Source: Diphasiastrum complanatum
Lineage: Eukaryota > Streptophyta > Lycopodiopsida > Lycopodiales > Lycopodiaceae
DNA length: 64,000 nucleotides
Direction: 5' to 3'
Assembly: GCA_029204225.1 (NCBI GenBank)
Contig: CM055102.1
Coordinates: 25,894,922-25,958,921, forward strand
Part shown: in pieces, positions 36,767 through 48,961 of the stretch
How positions within the stretch are numbered: position 1 is the first letter of the stretch
Layout: each line of letters starts with the position of its first letter
Translations under genes and position numbers: made by a program
The notes under the pieces: generated by a model
Databases searched by the model: none
What the model saw: the letters and a program-made list of their open reading frames with translations, nothing else
Told to the model about the DNA's origin: nothing

Positions 36767-37587
36767 TGTTGAATTTCACACGTGTGGATTGTCCACTACA
36801 TGTACTTGTGATCTCCTAAGGTGTGTAGATGCACCAAGATCAAGACTAGATTGAGATTCAAGATCTATCTTTGATTCTATGGCAAAAACACACTACTACA
36901 TGCATTCAATCACTTCCAACTCTCACTCACACGTGTGGGAAGTGTTCCAAAAGTATTCTAAGTAAAAACAAGCTGCTCTCCTCGGGTAGAGAGAGAAAAA
37001 CCATCATGAGCTCTCAGGGTAGAAAGAGAAAGCTAGAAATTCAATGACACTCAAAATCCACTCAATCTCAAAATCAATTAGATCCAAAAGGAGGAGTACA
37101 ATGATACTAATAGATTCATGAGCTACCACTATGATTAACTATGATTGGATCACACTTTGCCACCTCTTAATCCTATTGGACCATTGATCCATGCACCTCT
37201 AAATTCTATTGGACTATATTCAAGCACACCTCAATTTTCTATTGGACCTCACAAGGTTCCACCTCTAAATCCTATTGGACCTCTTAAGCTTCATCAAACA
37301 AAAGCATGACACTTGTCTACACTCTAATTGGCACAAGTTTGGCTCTATTTTGGCTCAATATTGGCATTACAAGTGGAAATGGATAATTTGCCATCTATGC
37401 AAAATTTGACCCTATCAACATCCTACACCTAAATGCTTGACTATGAAATTCTATGAGACCCCTATATCAAACATTCTGATTTACTTTACAATTCTCCACA
37501 CGTGGGAACATCCTCCACACATGTGAGATTCACTTACAAACTTCTATCATAAAAAATACCAAGCGAGATTTTTGCCAATTTCTCACA
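36767..37587 (-). mobile_element. solo LTR with TSD nested in gypsy E
   Basis: TG...CA ends (TGTTGAATTTC...TTTCTCACA), 821 bp, are flanked by tttgg at 36762-36766 and 37588-37592, which restores the gypsy reading when removed. Four attgg phrases (CCAAT on the minus strand) recur at 37170-37290 within a degenerate 20-odd-base tandem repeat, and several cacacgtg elements lie near both ends. The CCAAT boxes suggest that the promoter, and thus the LTR, reads on the minus strand. Confidence 0.87.
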
Positions 37588-39010
37588 TTTGGTGCGTCAG
37601 GTAAGTCCATTACTACAAAAGTAATGACAAACTGTACTCCAACTATTTTGAAAAGTACGTCTTCAACCATTCCTCTTGGACGGGGACTGTTGCTTGATCA
37701 TCCAGCTTAATGGCAAAAGTGACAGGCTTCAACTTTGTAAGTCCCCATTTTGCGCATATCTTGGTTGAAATCAGGTCAACTCATGAATCTCCATCAATCA
37801 TGGCTGCTTATTTACCAAATTGTCTATGTTGTATTGGCAGGGTGATGTTTTTCTGCTCACTTTCCCAGACTGCTCCCACACTGAGTACTTCGTTCGTTTC
37901 TTCAAACCCAGCACAAAAAAGTAACTTCTGACGGACTTGTGGTTCCATTTGAGTCAATCTTTCTGCTAATACTTCTTTTGCTTTTGGAACCAGATTAAGA
38001 AATTCTCCCAGTGTAATATCCATCTTGCTAGACAAAATATTTACAATCATTTCTGTTTGTGACGCTTCTGGTTCTGTCATCTTGAAGGGTTCTTCATGAT
38101 GATGCAACTATGTCTACTTGTGGCATAGAAGGAGAAGGAACTTCGGCTGTTGCTTTAACGGCTTCTTGGACTTCTTCTTCTTGCAACTGTTTGATCCACT
38201 ATCTCATATCTTGATATCTTTTCTTTTCTGCTTTGAGATTTGGATTTACCCCTGATGCGGTAGGTATATTTCTAGTTGGTGCAGATTTAGCAGATACTAG
38301 ATCACCTAGAACTTCCTTCTATTTCTGAGCTCTAGTAACAACCATCAAATGTACAGTTGGTTCAGATTGAACAATTGGCCTTTTCTTGATCGTAATCATA
38401 TTCACTGGAGCAGTAACTGGAGGTGGTTTGGGTCTTGTAGGACATTCTTAATAACAGTGTCCCTAACCACATTCTCTACAAATGGTATAAATTGTCCTTT
38501 GTTTGGACATCCAGCAATTCTATGGTTCTCTCCACATGCAAAACATCCAAGTGGTGCTCTGGTCCATTGTCTAGATGCTTGTTGTTGCGCGGCAGCATAG
38601 ATAGCATACTGCTTGGAAGGACCACTCTCGTGATCATTGCTATAGTTCCATTGCTCATTAGCACGATAAGGTTATGGTTTCATTAGATTAGCAGGAGGAG
38701 CACTCTGTTCCGTTGGAGCTGGCAGAGCTAGTCGTTATGCAAATCCAAGGGCAAAATTGAAAGGTTTCCCATCAAGACCTTTTGAATAAGTAGGTTCTCG
38801 ATACTGAAGCTTAGCATACCTCTGTTGGATAATCCAAGGATTAAATGATCAAAAGGTCATTTCATGTCCCGTAGAGTTACACAGATGACAAATGGTATTT
38901 GTCATTCGTTGTTTCAATGTCATTCATAGTGTGATTTCCTGCATAAATTGAACACCAGACATTTTTCCGGCTAGGAAAAGTCTTTGCAAACTTTTCAGGT
39001 TCTTTGTTCG

Positions 39011-40150
<1,140 letters not shown>

Positions 40151-40154
<4 letters not shown>

Positions 40155-40924
40155 ATCCTCTAAGAATCATATTGGCAAAGATATGGTTGAGATCAAGGAG
40201 GAGCTTGATCAAGAGGAGGGGCAAAATCCGAGAGCTTCGACTATTCCAAAGAGAGCCCCAAGAGCAAAGATGGAGCTATCAATGCTCATTTTTGTGGACA
40301 AGGAAAGGCAAGTTGGAGAGGGGGGGTACCTTTTGTACTTCATTTGCTAAGTTTTGTAATGAAGTCACTTTGAATTCTAAAGTATGGAATGAAAGGTGGT
40401 TGTCATATCCACTTACTCTTGAATGTGCTAGAAGTAAGCATGATATTTTCATTCATAAGTTAAAAGATTTTGACTTCATTTTCAAAGAGGCATATTGTGA
40501 CCCTTGTATGAGAGTAAGTGAGTTCAACAAGTATGTAATGCAAATTGCTAGTTGTAAGCGATTGTGGACTAGTAAATTTGGCATAAATAATCTTGGTGAT
40601 CGTTATGTTGACTTGAAAGATTATCATGTTGAGAAGGAGAACAATCAGGTTTTGAGACTTCAAAACAAAGTTCTTGAGAGTCTTGAAGAAAGTCATGGTT
40701 TGGATCCATGTTTTCATCATCAACACCAAGATAGAGTGAGCATGATGAAAGAAAAAGACATCAAGGAGGAACCCGAGGAGGAGCACTTGTCTCAAGGCAA
40801 GAGAGACCTGACAAAGGCCTCATCTTGTGATCCATTCACTCTTGAATTTCCAAGGAATGAAGACCTTCATGGGAAGGATGACAATTTGCAGTTCATTGTT
40901 TTGGTGGATAAATCAAGATGGTGA
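40151..40924 (+). CDS. open frame of 257 codons within copia G, partly of unknown origin
   Basis: The start of this region, read in another frame, still resembles the copia integrase/RT linker (EIKEELDQEEGQ and PKRAPRAK, about 40185-40265). From about 40320 onward the frame has no retrotransposon similarity that I can see. It reads CTSFAKFCNEVTLNSKVW, NERWLSYPLTLECARS, CDPCMRVSEFNKYVM and an acidic C-terminal part with KEKDIKEEPEEEHLS. It is uninterrupted, which is unusual in this decayed neighbourhood. It could be a captured host exon set or the accessory ORF of a rebuilt element. No function is assigned. Confidence 0.45.
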
Positions 40925-41251
40925 TATCTCAAGCCTTGGTTGTATGTGCTTCATACAAAAGTTGGATCTTATGGAAAGCTGCTATTTTTCAAGTTTATTT
41001 TGAGGAAGAGACTCTCATTTTGTAGCCGAAGGTGTCCATTCAACAACCTACCAAAGACAAAGCTTGGATCTTGAAGACAACCTTTATGGAGCTCTCACTA
41101 CATTTGACAACTTGGAGCTCAAATAATGTTCTTATTGTAATGAGTGATCATACTCACTACATACATCAAGAACCTGATAATTATGTTGTTTTTATGCATG
41201 TAATTATTATTGATCCAGGATAGTTTCATCAAGCTAAAATGTGAGGAGGAG

Positions 41252-41940
41252 TGTTAAAATTTCACAATATTGGCTTGACCAATTTTGGTCATATTGCTTG
41301 TAAATCGTGTGATGGTCATGTTGTGGTTTGTCACATGTGCCAAATAGCATAGGATATTCTTTGGAAGTCTTATTCCTAACCTAGCATAGGAGTGGCACCT
41401 TTGGAATGATACCAAAGAGTGCTTAGATAGGGTAGAGAGAAAATAGGACCCAAAAATAGCATGTTTTTCATTGCTTTGGGATCTCGAGATCTAGACCCCT
41501 AATTAGGGCGGGTCAAATGGATATTTAGGTTAGATGTTAGGGTTAGGTTATGATGAATGCATAGAATCCCTAATATGCTCAGATCCGAGCTCTACATGTA
41601 TAAATATGTGATGGGATTTCCATCCAATTATGAGCAAAATCGAGATTTTCCTTCTTGACTAGTTTGAGTCTATTATTTAATTGATGAATGCTATTGGCAT
41701 ATGATTTTTTATGATCATTGAATGATATTGGAGTTGTAGGTACAATACACAGACAACAGCAGGCTGTACATTCACACATGTGAAGAGTTTTGGAGCTAAT
41801 TCATGGAGTTCAAGCCAAGATACGCTAGGAATCAATACATTGATTTGTAATCTAGCTTCTAGATCTTGTTTGGATCTTAAGTAGGTGCTTTCTCCATCAT
41901 TTCTAGGATCAAATGGGTTTATTTTGCTGCATTTTTCACA
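41252..41940 (+). repeat. putative 3' LTR of copia G
   Basis: A purine tract (gtgaggaggag) precedes TGTTAAAATTTCACAATATT at 41252. A plausible end is TTTTTCACA near 41940. The region is non-coding. The 5' partner is missing, so the 3' limit and a TSD cannot be verified. Confidence 0.55.
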
Positions 41941-43189
41941 CATGTTGGAACCCCCACTTCTTGTTGTAGTGAATAAGGTCGATACAATCTTGGGTAAAGA
42001 GTGGTTTAAAAAAAATTATGTTACTCATAGGTTGTTATTCTTGCACAATGGCTCGTTAGTTGAACTTATAGGTGTTGTTAATATTCCAAATACTCCTTTT
42101 GTACCTGCCTTATGTGAGATGCATTAGCTCACAAGTTTTGGCAGTTTTTTAGTTGAGTATAATGCATTAGCTCAAGACAAACCCAAATCGTCATTACATG
42201 CATAGCTGTCTCTTTAGACCATTGATTATTTTAGTTAGGGTGTTCATAGCGATGACATTGGTCCAATAAGAACCTTCAATAGTGACTAATTATTCCAGCA
42301 AGTTAGAAAACTAATCTCAAGAATAATAGGATTCAAATCAAAGATGGATATGATAGAGAGGTATTCAAGCAACAAATCCAACAACAAATGAGAGTTCGAT
42401 CAATGGAACAACATATATGTACATGATTACAAAAAATAAAATTACCATTGAAAAATTTAATGGTGATGCCAAATTTGTTGACATAGAAAGATGGTTGGAT
42501 AATTGGATTATTAATTCATGAAATGCCTGATCTAGCTAAGATCATTTATGCAACCATTTACTTTAAAGTGGCAAATTATAAGTGGTGAAAAACAAGAAAG
42601 GATGGTTTGCCATTAGAGCCACTTGGTGGAATATGGATTGAAAGAACAAAATGGGAATTCAAGAATGCTTACATAGATATTTTCAAAGTCTATTTCAAGA
42701 TGAGAACTTCAAACAATAGGCATAAATACGCCAAAAGGGTTCAATTTAGATTACAATGTCATGCCAAAAAATGTGTATGAACCCTCGTTGATCCATCGCT
42801 GGACAACGGATTCATACCATCACATTTATCACCTATAAAGCTTGATAACCTTCATAAGTAGAAAAGAGATGAAAGCAAAGACATGAAACGAGCAGACCCA
42901 CATACCGTAGAGCAGAAGCAGATGACTTCAAGCCAGGGAGGGCGCCATCTCTATCATGAGCATAACTTCCAACCTTCTTCTCACCATATAGTAGAAAAAA
43001 ACTCATTCAAGAACATGCTACATATAGTGGTTTCGTAGGAAGTATCGTGGAAGCTCCCTTTTAGCCAAAATTGGTGGGAAATTTTTTTTTTGAAAAGTAT
43101 TAAATATGGTTGCGTTGGCAACAAAGTTTAGGACCATCAAATCACATATGTTTATTTATAGCATGATCAAGGGTGGTAAGTTTTGATAA

Positions 43190-43190
<1 letters not shown>
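41941..43190 (+). pseudogene. degenerate retroelement remnants
   Basis: A gag-like phrase can be followed near 42430-42520 (KITIEKFNGDAKFVDIERWL), and further scraps extend to about 42740, broken by many stops. The rest, 42740-43190, is non-coding. Assignment to gypsy or another gag class is uncertain. Confidence 0.4.

Positions 43191-43192
<2 letters not shown>

Positions 43193-43286
<94 letters not shown>
43193..43286. repeat. (GA)n microsatellite, about 94 bp
   Basis: Perfect GA tract that runs directly into the tandem repeat at 43287. Confidence 0.97.
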
Positions 43287-43288
<2 letters not shown>

Positions 43289-43415
43289 CCATACCTCTCT
43301 TATACACGTGTCACTTGGGCTTGAAGACAAACAATGCATGGCCAGATGTGGGCCATACCCTCTGCTGGACACGTGTCAGTATGGCTTCAACAATAACAAC
43401 GCATGGCCACATGTC
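43287..43415. repeat. two-unit tandem repeat of about 64 bp with ACGTGTC boxes
   Basis: Unit 1 is 43287-43350 and unit 2 is 43351-43415. Both begin ggccatacc, contain acacgtgtca and end near gcatggcca. A further acacgtgtcg lies at about 43439. ACGTGTC is an ABRE-type core in plants, but a role here is only a possibility. Confidence 0.85.
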
Positions 43416-43578
43416 AGATTGGCTAACAAAAAATGTACACACGTGTCGCGCAACATGTGTTCAAACATGCTGATGTGGTGAGACAGATGTTGTGCACATA
43501 CTGGCCGGTGGTGTGTATACCGTCTCCATGTTGAGCGCGAATTGGTCGACTAAACTTTTTTCAAAATAGTGGAAACAT

Positions 43579-43595
43579 ATTTGACCTCACTGTTA

Positions 43596-43678
<83 letters not shown>

Positions 43679-43742
43679 TTGGCCCAAATGATGAATATAC
43701 AGTATATATATTGACCTCACTATTAATGTCATTCATAATGAC

Positions 43743-43834
<92 letters not shown>

Positions 43835-43902
43835 CACTTGGCCCAAATGATGGATATACAGTATATATAATGACCTCAATGTTAATGTCACTCATAATCA
43901 AT
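43579..43902 (-). repeat. composite minisatellite with embedded (CT)n/(GA)n tracts
   Basis: A unit made of tgacctcactgttaatgtc, a (CT)n tract, cttggcccaaatgatg and atatacagtatatata is repeated in tandem. CT tracts lie at 43599-43675 and 43747-43832, and the flanking text recurs at 43579, 43709 and 43867. The same unit occurs inverted at 52770-52942 in front of the GT47 gene. The unit is therefore larger than a plain microsatellite and is dispersed. Confidence 0.88.
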
Positions 43903-45890
43903 CGTGTTCACATTCTCCAACACAGTTTTCCATGAACCACGACTCATCATCTTATCAAATCCATCCATCCTATATATATAATATATAAGTCATAATCTTC
44001 TCCACATCCAAACTTTTTGCTTTTTCACCTAACAACTCCTCCTTGATATAGTCTTAATAACGTGTTGTAAGATCATCACCCATGGTAAATATTCCCTTAA
44101 CCTCGCAGTCAAACAATCTCAAGCTATCTATTTAAAAAGTAGGAAATAGTTGTTGGGAAACAAGTTATGATTCTTAGGGTTTCCGTGCTCATGGGGGAAT
44201 ATGGATGAAATCCTCAAAAGCATGCGGTGGAGAAATAGTGATCATAGAGATGGGTTTGATGTTGTCGAGGGAGAATTTATGGCATAGCTTGGGGCCTCAA
44301 ATAGCAAGTAAGTGACAAAGGGAGCAAACAACCACAAAAATGCATCTAAGAGGAAAAGGTGAGGAGATAACACAAGTGAAGGAGATTATAGAAAGAGGAT
44401 ATTGTGGTAATGGGCAATAATTATTGAAAGTGAGTTAGCACTCATGCATAGGAATCATCTTACAACAAAAGAAGAAGTCTCAATTAAGATTGTCAAAAGC
44501 TTTGTTCACAAAAAAGCATATAATGATTGCATGGTTTTCAGTGTGGAGGGAGTGTTTAATCAATGTTTGTATGTTCAAAATGGAATCAAATATGGAACAC
44601 GCGTAGGATATAATAACATTAATAAGGAGATCATCTTGCATAATGAAGGAGGAAAGACATGATTTTGCAGGAAGTGTTCAAAAATTCTGACAAGCTTCAA
44701 TTCTTTCATTGTCTACCTATTAAGGTTTTCGCTATGAACTTGCATTAGGTCCTCTACGAGTACAATAATTGTTTACTGATTCCCTGCTCTAGAGAATCAA
44801 TTGGCTGATTCTTTACTTCTTCTTTGGTTTCAACCAGGCTTCTTGGGCGTTTTCTTGGATGTGAATGTTCTTGTTTTTTGGCCCAAATCAGGTAGAAAGA
44901 ACTGATAAACGTTATAGTATATGTCCTGCCTGTCAGAGGACAACTCAGGGGCATCTCTCTTGAACTGAAATCACATGCTTCAAACCAAACATGCAGATCA
45001 TGCATTCAACCAAGAAATTAGCGTGTAGAGTAGTTCAATAGCCATGAAATCCTTCTTTAATGCTGCAAAAACAGAATGAATCAGATCCTTGCAATCTAGA
45101 ACTAAGCTACCACACATTTCACAAAACAAGAAACAAGAAACTAAAGACTAAACAACATTTTGACAGTCCAAGGATCAAGAAACACTCATTTCTTGATTCT
45201 TGGACAGCCCAAGAACATCAAGAACTGGATTGTAAGAGAGTATGCAAGATTTACACCACAAATCCAGCCTATTTAGTTTACCTAAATGCTGGAACCTACA
45301 TTAATCCACAAGAAAACAAGAAATATAATCCACCACTAAGATCCACAACCACACACAAAGGAAATGGAAGGGCAAGATAATTAATGCATCACTCAAGAAA
45401 CAAGAATGATTAAGGAGCTCAAGAATGCATCAAAACTCATGGAAGATCTTCTTATTTCAGCATGGAGTAGATACATTTACAAAAAGCTTCCCTTCTACAA
45501 AGGGGGAGTCTCTTAAATAAGCAAGAGAGCTCCTTAGGTGGCATCCTAGTGGCATTTCCACATTACACAAATTACAAGTGGAATTATGCTCTCCACTAGA
45601 GATCACCATCAAAAGGTGGCTCACTCCACTTTCTTTAAGAGGGTCTACTTGCATTTATTACATTAGCCTAGAAATACTAGTTCGTGCATGGTCATTTTAA
45701 CTTTCGGGATTCACCATGAGGCTTACACAGTTATTGCTTGTCATTCTTAACTAGTACTTCTCGACTCTCATACTTGGCTCTCAGTCTTCGTTCATCTCGT
45801 CTTCTCAGAGACCTCCTCGGTCTAAGGTGAGAGGTGCTCGTGGGTAGCTCTGGCCAAGTATCTTGGGGATTTATCAAAATCAGCCAACAA
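43903..45890. other. mostly non-coding, one hairpin
   Basis: No recognised gene. A 16-bp inverted repeat (15 of 16 pairing, 6-base loop) lies at 45167-45204. Short frames such as 44754-45005 (-) and 45060-45380 (+) have no recognisable domain. Confidence 0.4.
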
Positions 45891-46260
45891 TAATGAGTTG
45901 TTACACGCTCTAGAAACTCATAATGAGAGACTACATGTCATCTATGATTGTGTGACAAGTCGCGTTATGAGATGCACTACATGCTTTACCCTTATGCCTA
46001 ACAACTTTGCCTCATGATCTCTACTAATGGCACACTCCCATTATCCTTTATCTGGCTCGTTCTATTGTGATTCCTCATTTGATAATGTCTCGACATTTAT
46101 TATTTTGCCTGGCGATCGTTCAATATTGAATTTATCTTTCTGTTTCACATTTTCATCACTCTTGTCATCTTCAAATGTCAAATAAATAACAATGAAATTT
46201 CCCTTATCACAACTATGTCTAGGTTTTTCATTTATGTTTACAAGTGAAGCATAAGGCCAA

Positions 46261-47675
46261 TTGACAAAGATAGTCAATGTCAAATTTAGATTTGATGAGC
46301 TTAACTTTGGGCCTCACTTCCATCGTAACAACTTGCTTCTTGTTGGTATTCTTTTCGTTGTACGGAAGCTTGCCCTAGAGAGGCTTAACAGTCCTGACTT
46401 CAGCCCCTTTCCTAATGATCAAGAAAACTCTGTTACAGAAACTATCACTTATGTCATGGAAAAGCTAACTGGATTTTTACCCAACATCTTCGTGGGGAAC
46501 GACTCTTTGCCATATCTACTATGTACGTACAAAGCCCACAAGGAATCTTTTAGATGGAATACCAATGTGCATGACTGTTGCTTTACCAAACTCGCAAAAT
46601 TCCTAACAGGAGCTCTTGGTATGCTGTCACCATTCCTTAAGGAAGGTGCAGGCCTTAAGGCAAAAACATACAAGGGTATCCTAAATGTGGATACATGCTT
46701 ATTTTGGCAGTGCGAGTCCTCGATCGATTTTTATGTCAATCTACCATCAAAGATTACCAATGTATGGGTTGTAGATAACTCTAAGTGCTATGAAAACATA
46801 TCTTTAGATGGCACTGATGGGCTGAAAACTATCATGAATAAATCCATTACATATGCATTCAAACATTCTAATAAGATGTTTATGAGTTTCAAGTGGGAAC
46901 AAGAAAGGGACGCCTTTAAATGGTCATGGGAAAATAAAAAGTCAGAAGGGTGGTACAATATCGATAAAAATCTCTTATGCTTGTGGAATGCCTTCCTAAT
47001 AGACAATTGTATTGTCAGGTTAGGAAACAAGACCTAGAGACAGATTCGTGGTATACCGATGGGTTTTTCATGCTCACCTACTTGGTGTAACTGGTATCTT
47101 GCGTTCTTTGAAGCTCAATTTATTAAGACACTAGCCAAGTTAGGTCTTAGAAAAGATACTCGTTTAGATATATTGATGACATTTGCTTCATTAATAATCC
47201 CAATATTGATGCGTTTATGGACAAAAATCAGATTAGAATACCAGATAGCACTTTCTGGATTTATCCTCTAGAATTTCTTGATATTGAAAAAAAGTCTTGT
47301 GAAGCAAACACCACTAGTTTTTTGAACATTTTGATTACTTTTAATCTTGACACCGATGTTTATCAGCTTTCAAAGTTTGATAAAAGAAGAGACTTACCTT
47401 TTCAATACATACAATATGTACATCTGGCTTCCAATAGGCCAGTCTACAACTCGTACAAAGTAATTATCTCCCAGGTTATTTCTGCTGTGTATTGTTGCAA
47501 CGATCACGATACGTTTATAAAAGAGGTAGCAATCTTGCTAGACGCTTTTCAGAAAAATGGTTTTATGAGGGGAAAGCTTTGCCTTATCATTAACAAACTG
47601 CTTTTGACTAGTACTTTTTCAGGTTTTTCCTATGATCTACCACAGTTTATTAAAGCTTTGAGCGTGGGTAGTTAG
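46261..47675 (+). pseudogene. non-LTR reverse transcriptase, Penelope-like in appearance, recently broken
   Basis: About 470 codons of a reverse transcriptase unlike the copia and gypsy enzymes around it. Landmarks are YLLCTYKAHKESFRWNTN (finger region), FLTGALGMLSPFLKEG, GIPMGFSCSPTWCNWYLAFF (the palm motif with GxSxSP) and the catalytic RYIDDI at 47166-47183. Then come WIYPLEFLDIE, YQLSKFDKRRDLPFQYIQYV and a thumb-like tail to the stop at 47673-47675. Two lesions only: a TAG at 47035-47037 and a one-base frameshift near 47160. Upstream, 45892-46260 in the same frame keeps stretches of open reading with two or three stops and may be the N-terminus. I see no GIY-YIG or other endonuclease and no LTRs. 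The closest class I can suggest is Penelope-like or a related eukaryotic RT lineage. Telomerase is unlikely. Confidence 0.75.
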
Positions 47676-47712
47676 CTATCCCTTACGGGGAGCTAACTGC
47701 CCCCTAAGGGAT
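47670..47712 (+). repeat. interleaved inverted repeats at the 3' end of the non-LTR RT
   Basis: agttagct (47670-47677) pairs with agctaact (47691-47698), and 47678-47690 pairs with 47700-47712 over 13 positions with one mismatch. The four arms alternate, so only one hairpin can form fully at a time. The RT stop codon lies inside the first arm, and the copia I insertion begins at the last arm. Confidence 0.85.
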
Positions 47713-48361
47713 GTGAAAGATTCAACTAGTTTCATCACATTTTGCAATATTTCCATATTTGGCATATTGAGGCCAAAACTTGTTTTAGACTTAGAGGTTG
47801 ACTTTTCAAAGTTCATTAGTCTAAATTTCATTTGAATAAACACTTTTTGAAAGTGTGGGAAAGATAGAATGCGAGTTTGAGTAGATTCAATTTGAATAAG
47901 TTGGGTACATTGAATCTAGACCCAAAATTGGTAGGGTTAGCATTTTGGTGAGAAAGCCAAGTGGCCAAATAGGGTTTGGACCTGCTATAAAAGGATGTAA
48001 CTCTTGGAGAGAGTCATCTTCTCTCTTCTCTATCTCATTTCATACTTATACATGGTTCTCTTGGGTTCTACTATCCATTGGTGCACTATCTTGGTGATTG
48101 CTTGCAATTCTATGTGTAGAATGATCTATATTTGCTATTTTTGGATCCTCACGTGTGAAATACAGTAGCTTGCTGGTTTTGTACGGAAAGCAACAGTACA
48201 TAATCATTTCATTCAAGTTTGATCAAGTTCTATTAGTGTTTGCATCTCAAATTGTGTGTAGATGCTGATTTTTTTACATTGGTGAAATTGGTAGTGTATT
48301 TCTCTTTCTAACCAAAGATCATTCAAGTAGATTGGATCTTAAGGATCTGAAATCTTTCACA
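47712..48361 (+). repeat. copia I 5' LTR (650 bp)
   Basis: TG...CA ends, ctataaaagg promoter element, and 641 of 650 positions equal to the 3' LTR by my count. Confidence 0.96.
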
Positions 48362-48961
48362 AGGGATCAGAGCTTGTGTTTCAGGTTATGAAGGAGGAAA
48401 TCAGATCTATCAATGATTTGGTGAAGATATCAAGTCTAGAGCATGCTAGAGAGGATTCTACACCAAAATCGGATTTTTTGCTTTTGTAGATTGGATCTTT
48501 TGTAGATCAAAACACTAAATAGGTCAATATACTTGTTCAATTATGTTTTTTGAATTCACATGATGGATTTGGCCGATTTTTGGATCATTGATTCAGCCTA
48601 AGTGATGGCTTATAGATTGCATATCAAATTTTCAGCATTTGCATGTAGATTTGGAATAGTCAATTTTTTGTGATTTTGTCAAAACCCTAATTTTTATTGG
48701 ATCTCTAGATAGTGAGGTTGCTGGACTTCATTTGAGTGTGTTTCAATCTTAGGAAGTGGCAAAAGTCATTAGATTGAGGATAGATCATATGTTGATCAAG
48801 ATTCCATGATTCTATGTGTTGATTTGCTTGGATAAGTGCTAGAAGAGAATTTGTGAGATAGTTTCAAATCTTGGTGATTTCTTTTAAAAGCATTTGTTGT
48901 TGTTCAAAGGAGTGCTTTGTGCATTGAAACAGGTTGAAAGAGAAGATCAGGTCATTGCTAC
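48362..48961 (+). other. copia I leader with primer-binding site
   Basis: agggatcagagcttg right after the LTR is a variant of the initiator-Met tRNA PBS (gatcagagc core). The rest is untranslated leader up to the gag ATG at 48962. Confidence 0.75.

Larger units (their letters stand above)
34240..39010 (-). pseudogene. decayed Ty3/gypsy element E, RT missing, two nested insertions
   Basis: Read on the minus strand from about 39010. Gag zinc-finger remnants come first (about 38440-38990), then a region with HHEEPFKMTEPEASQTEM at 37808-38107 and a broken protease. The pre-RT linker is at 36384-36760, followed by RNase H remnants (35600-35848) and the integrase zinc domain with ILRRCVLPHEVPELIMFSHD (written in reverse gene order by coordinate, 35156-35400). 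The integrase core follows (CPIEIVSDCGTHFVNE, 34804-34992) and then its C-terminal domain (34240-34743). It is closely related to gypsy F. Reverse transcriptase is absent, its place taken by a 0.55-kb foreign segment at 35849-36402, and a solo LTR interrupts the linker at 36767-37587. Stops and frameshifts are frequent. It encodes no working product. Confidence 0.88.

Noticed and set aside
44754-45005. 83-codon minus-strand frame with a basic stretch as a host exon
   Set aside because: No recognisable domain and no convincing splice partner. It may be chance.
46261-47675. Telomerase catalytic subunit
   Set aside because: It lacks the telomerase-specific N-terminal domain and multi-exon layout. 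The motif spacing and single-exon form fit a mobile element better.
47670-47712. A true H-type pseudoknot
   Set aside because: The arms alternate as in a pseudoknot, but the loops are 0-1 base and the stems 8 and 13 bp, which leaves no room for both stems at once. Alternative hairpins are more realistic.
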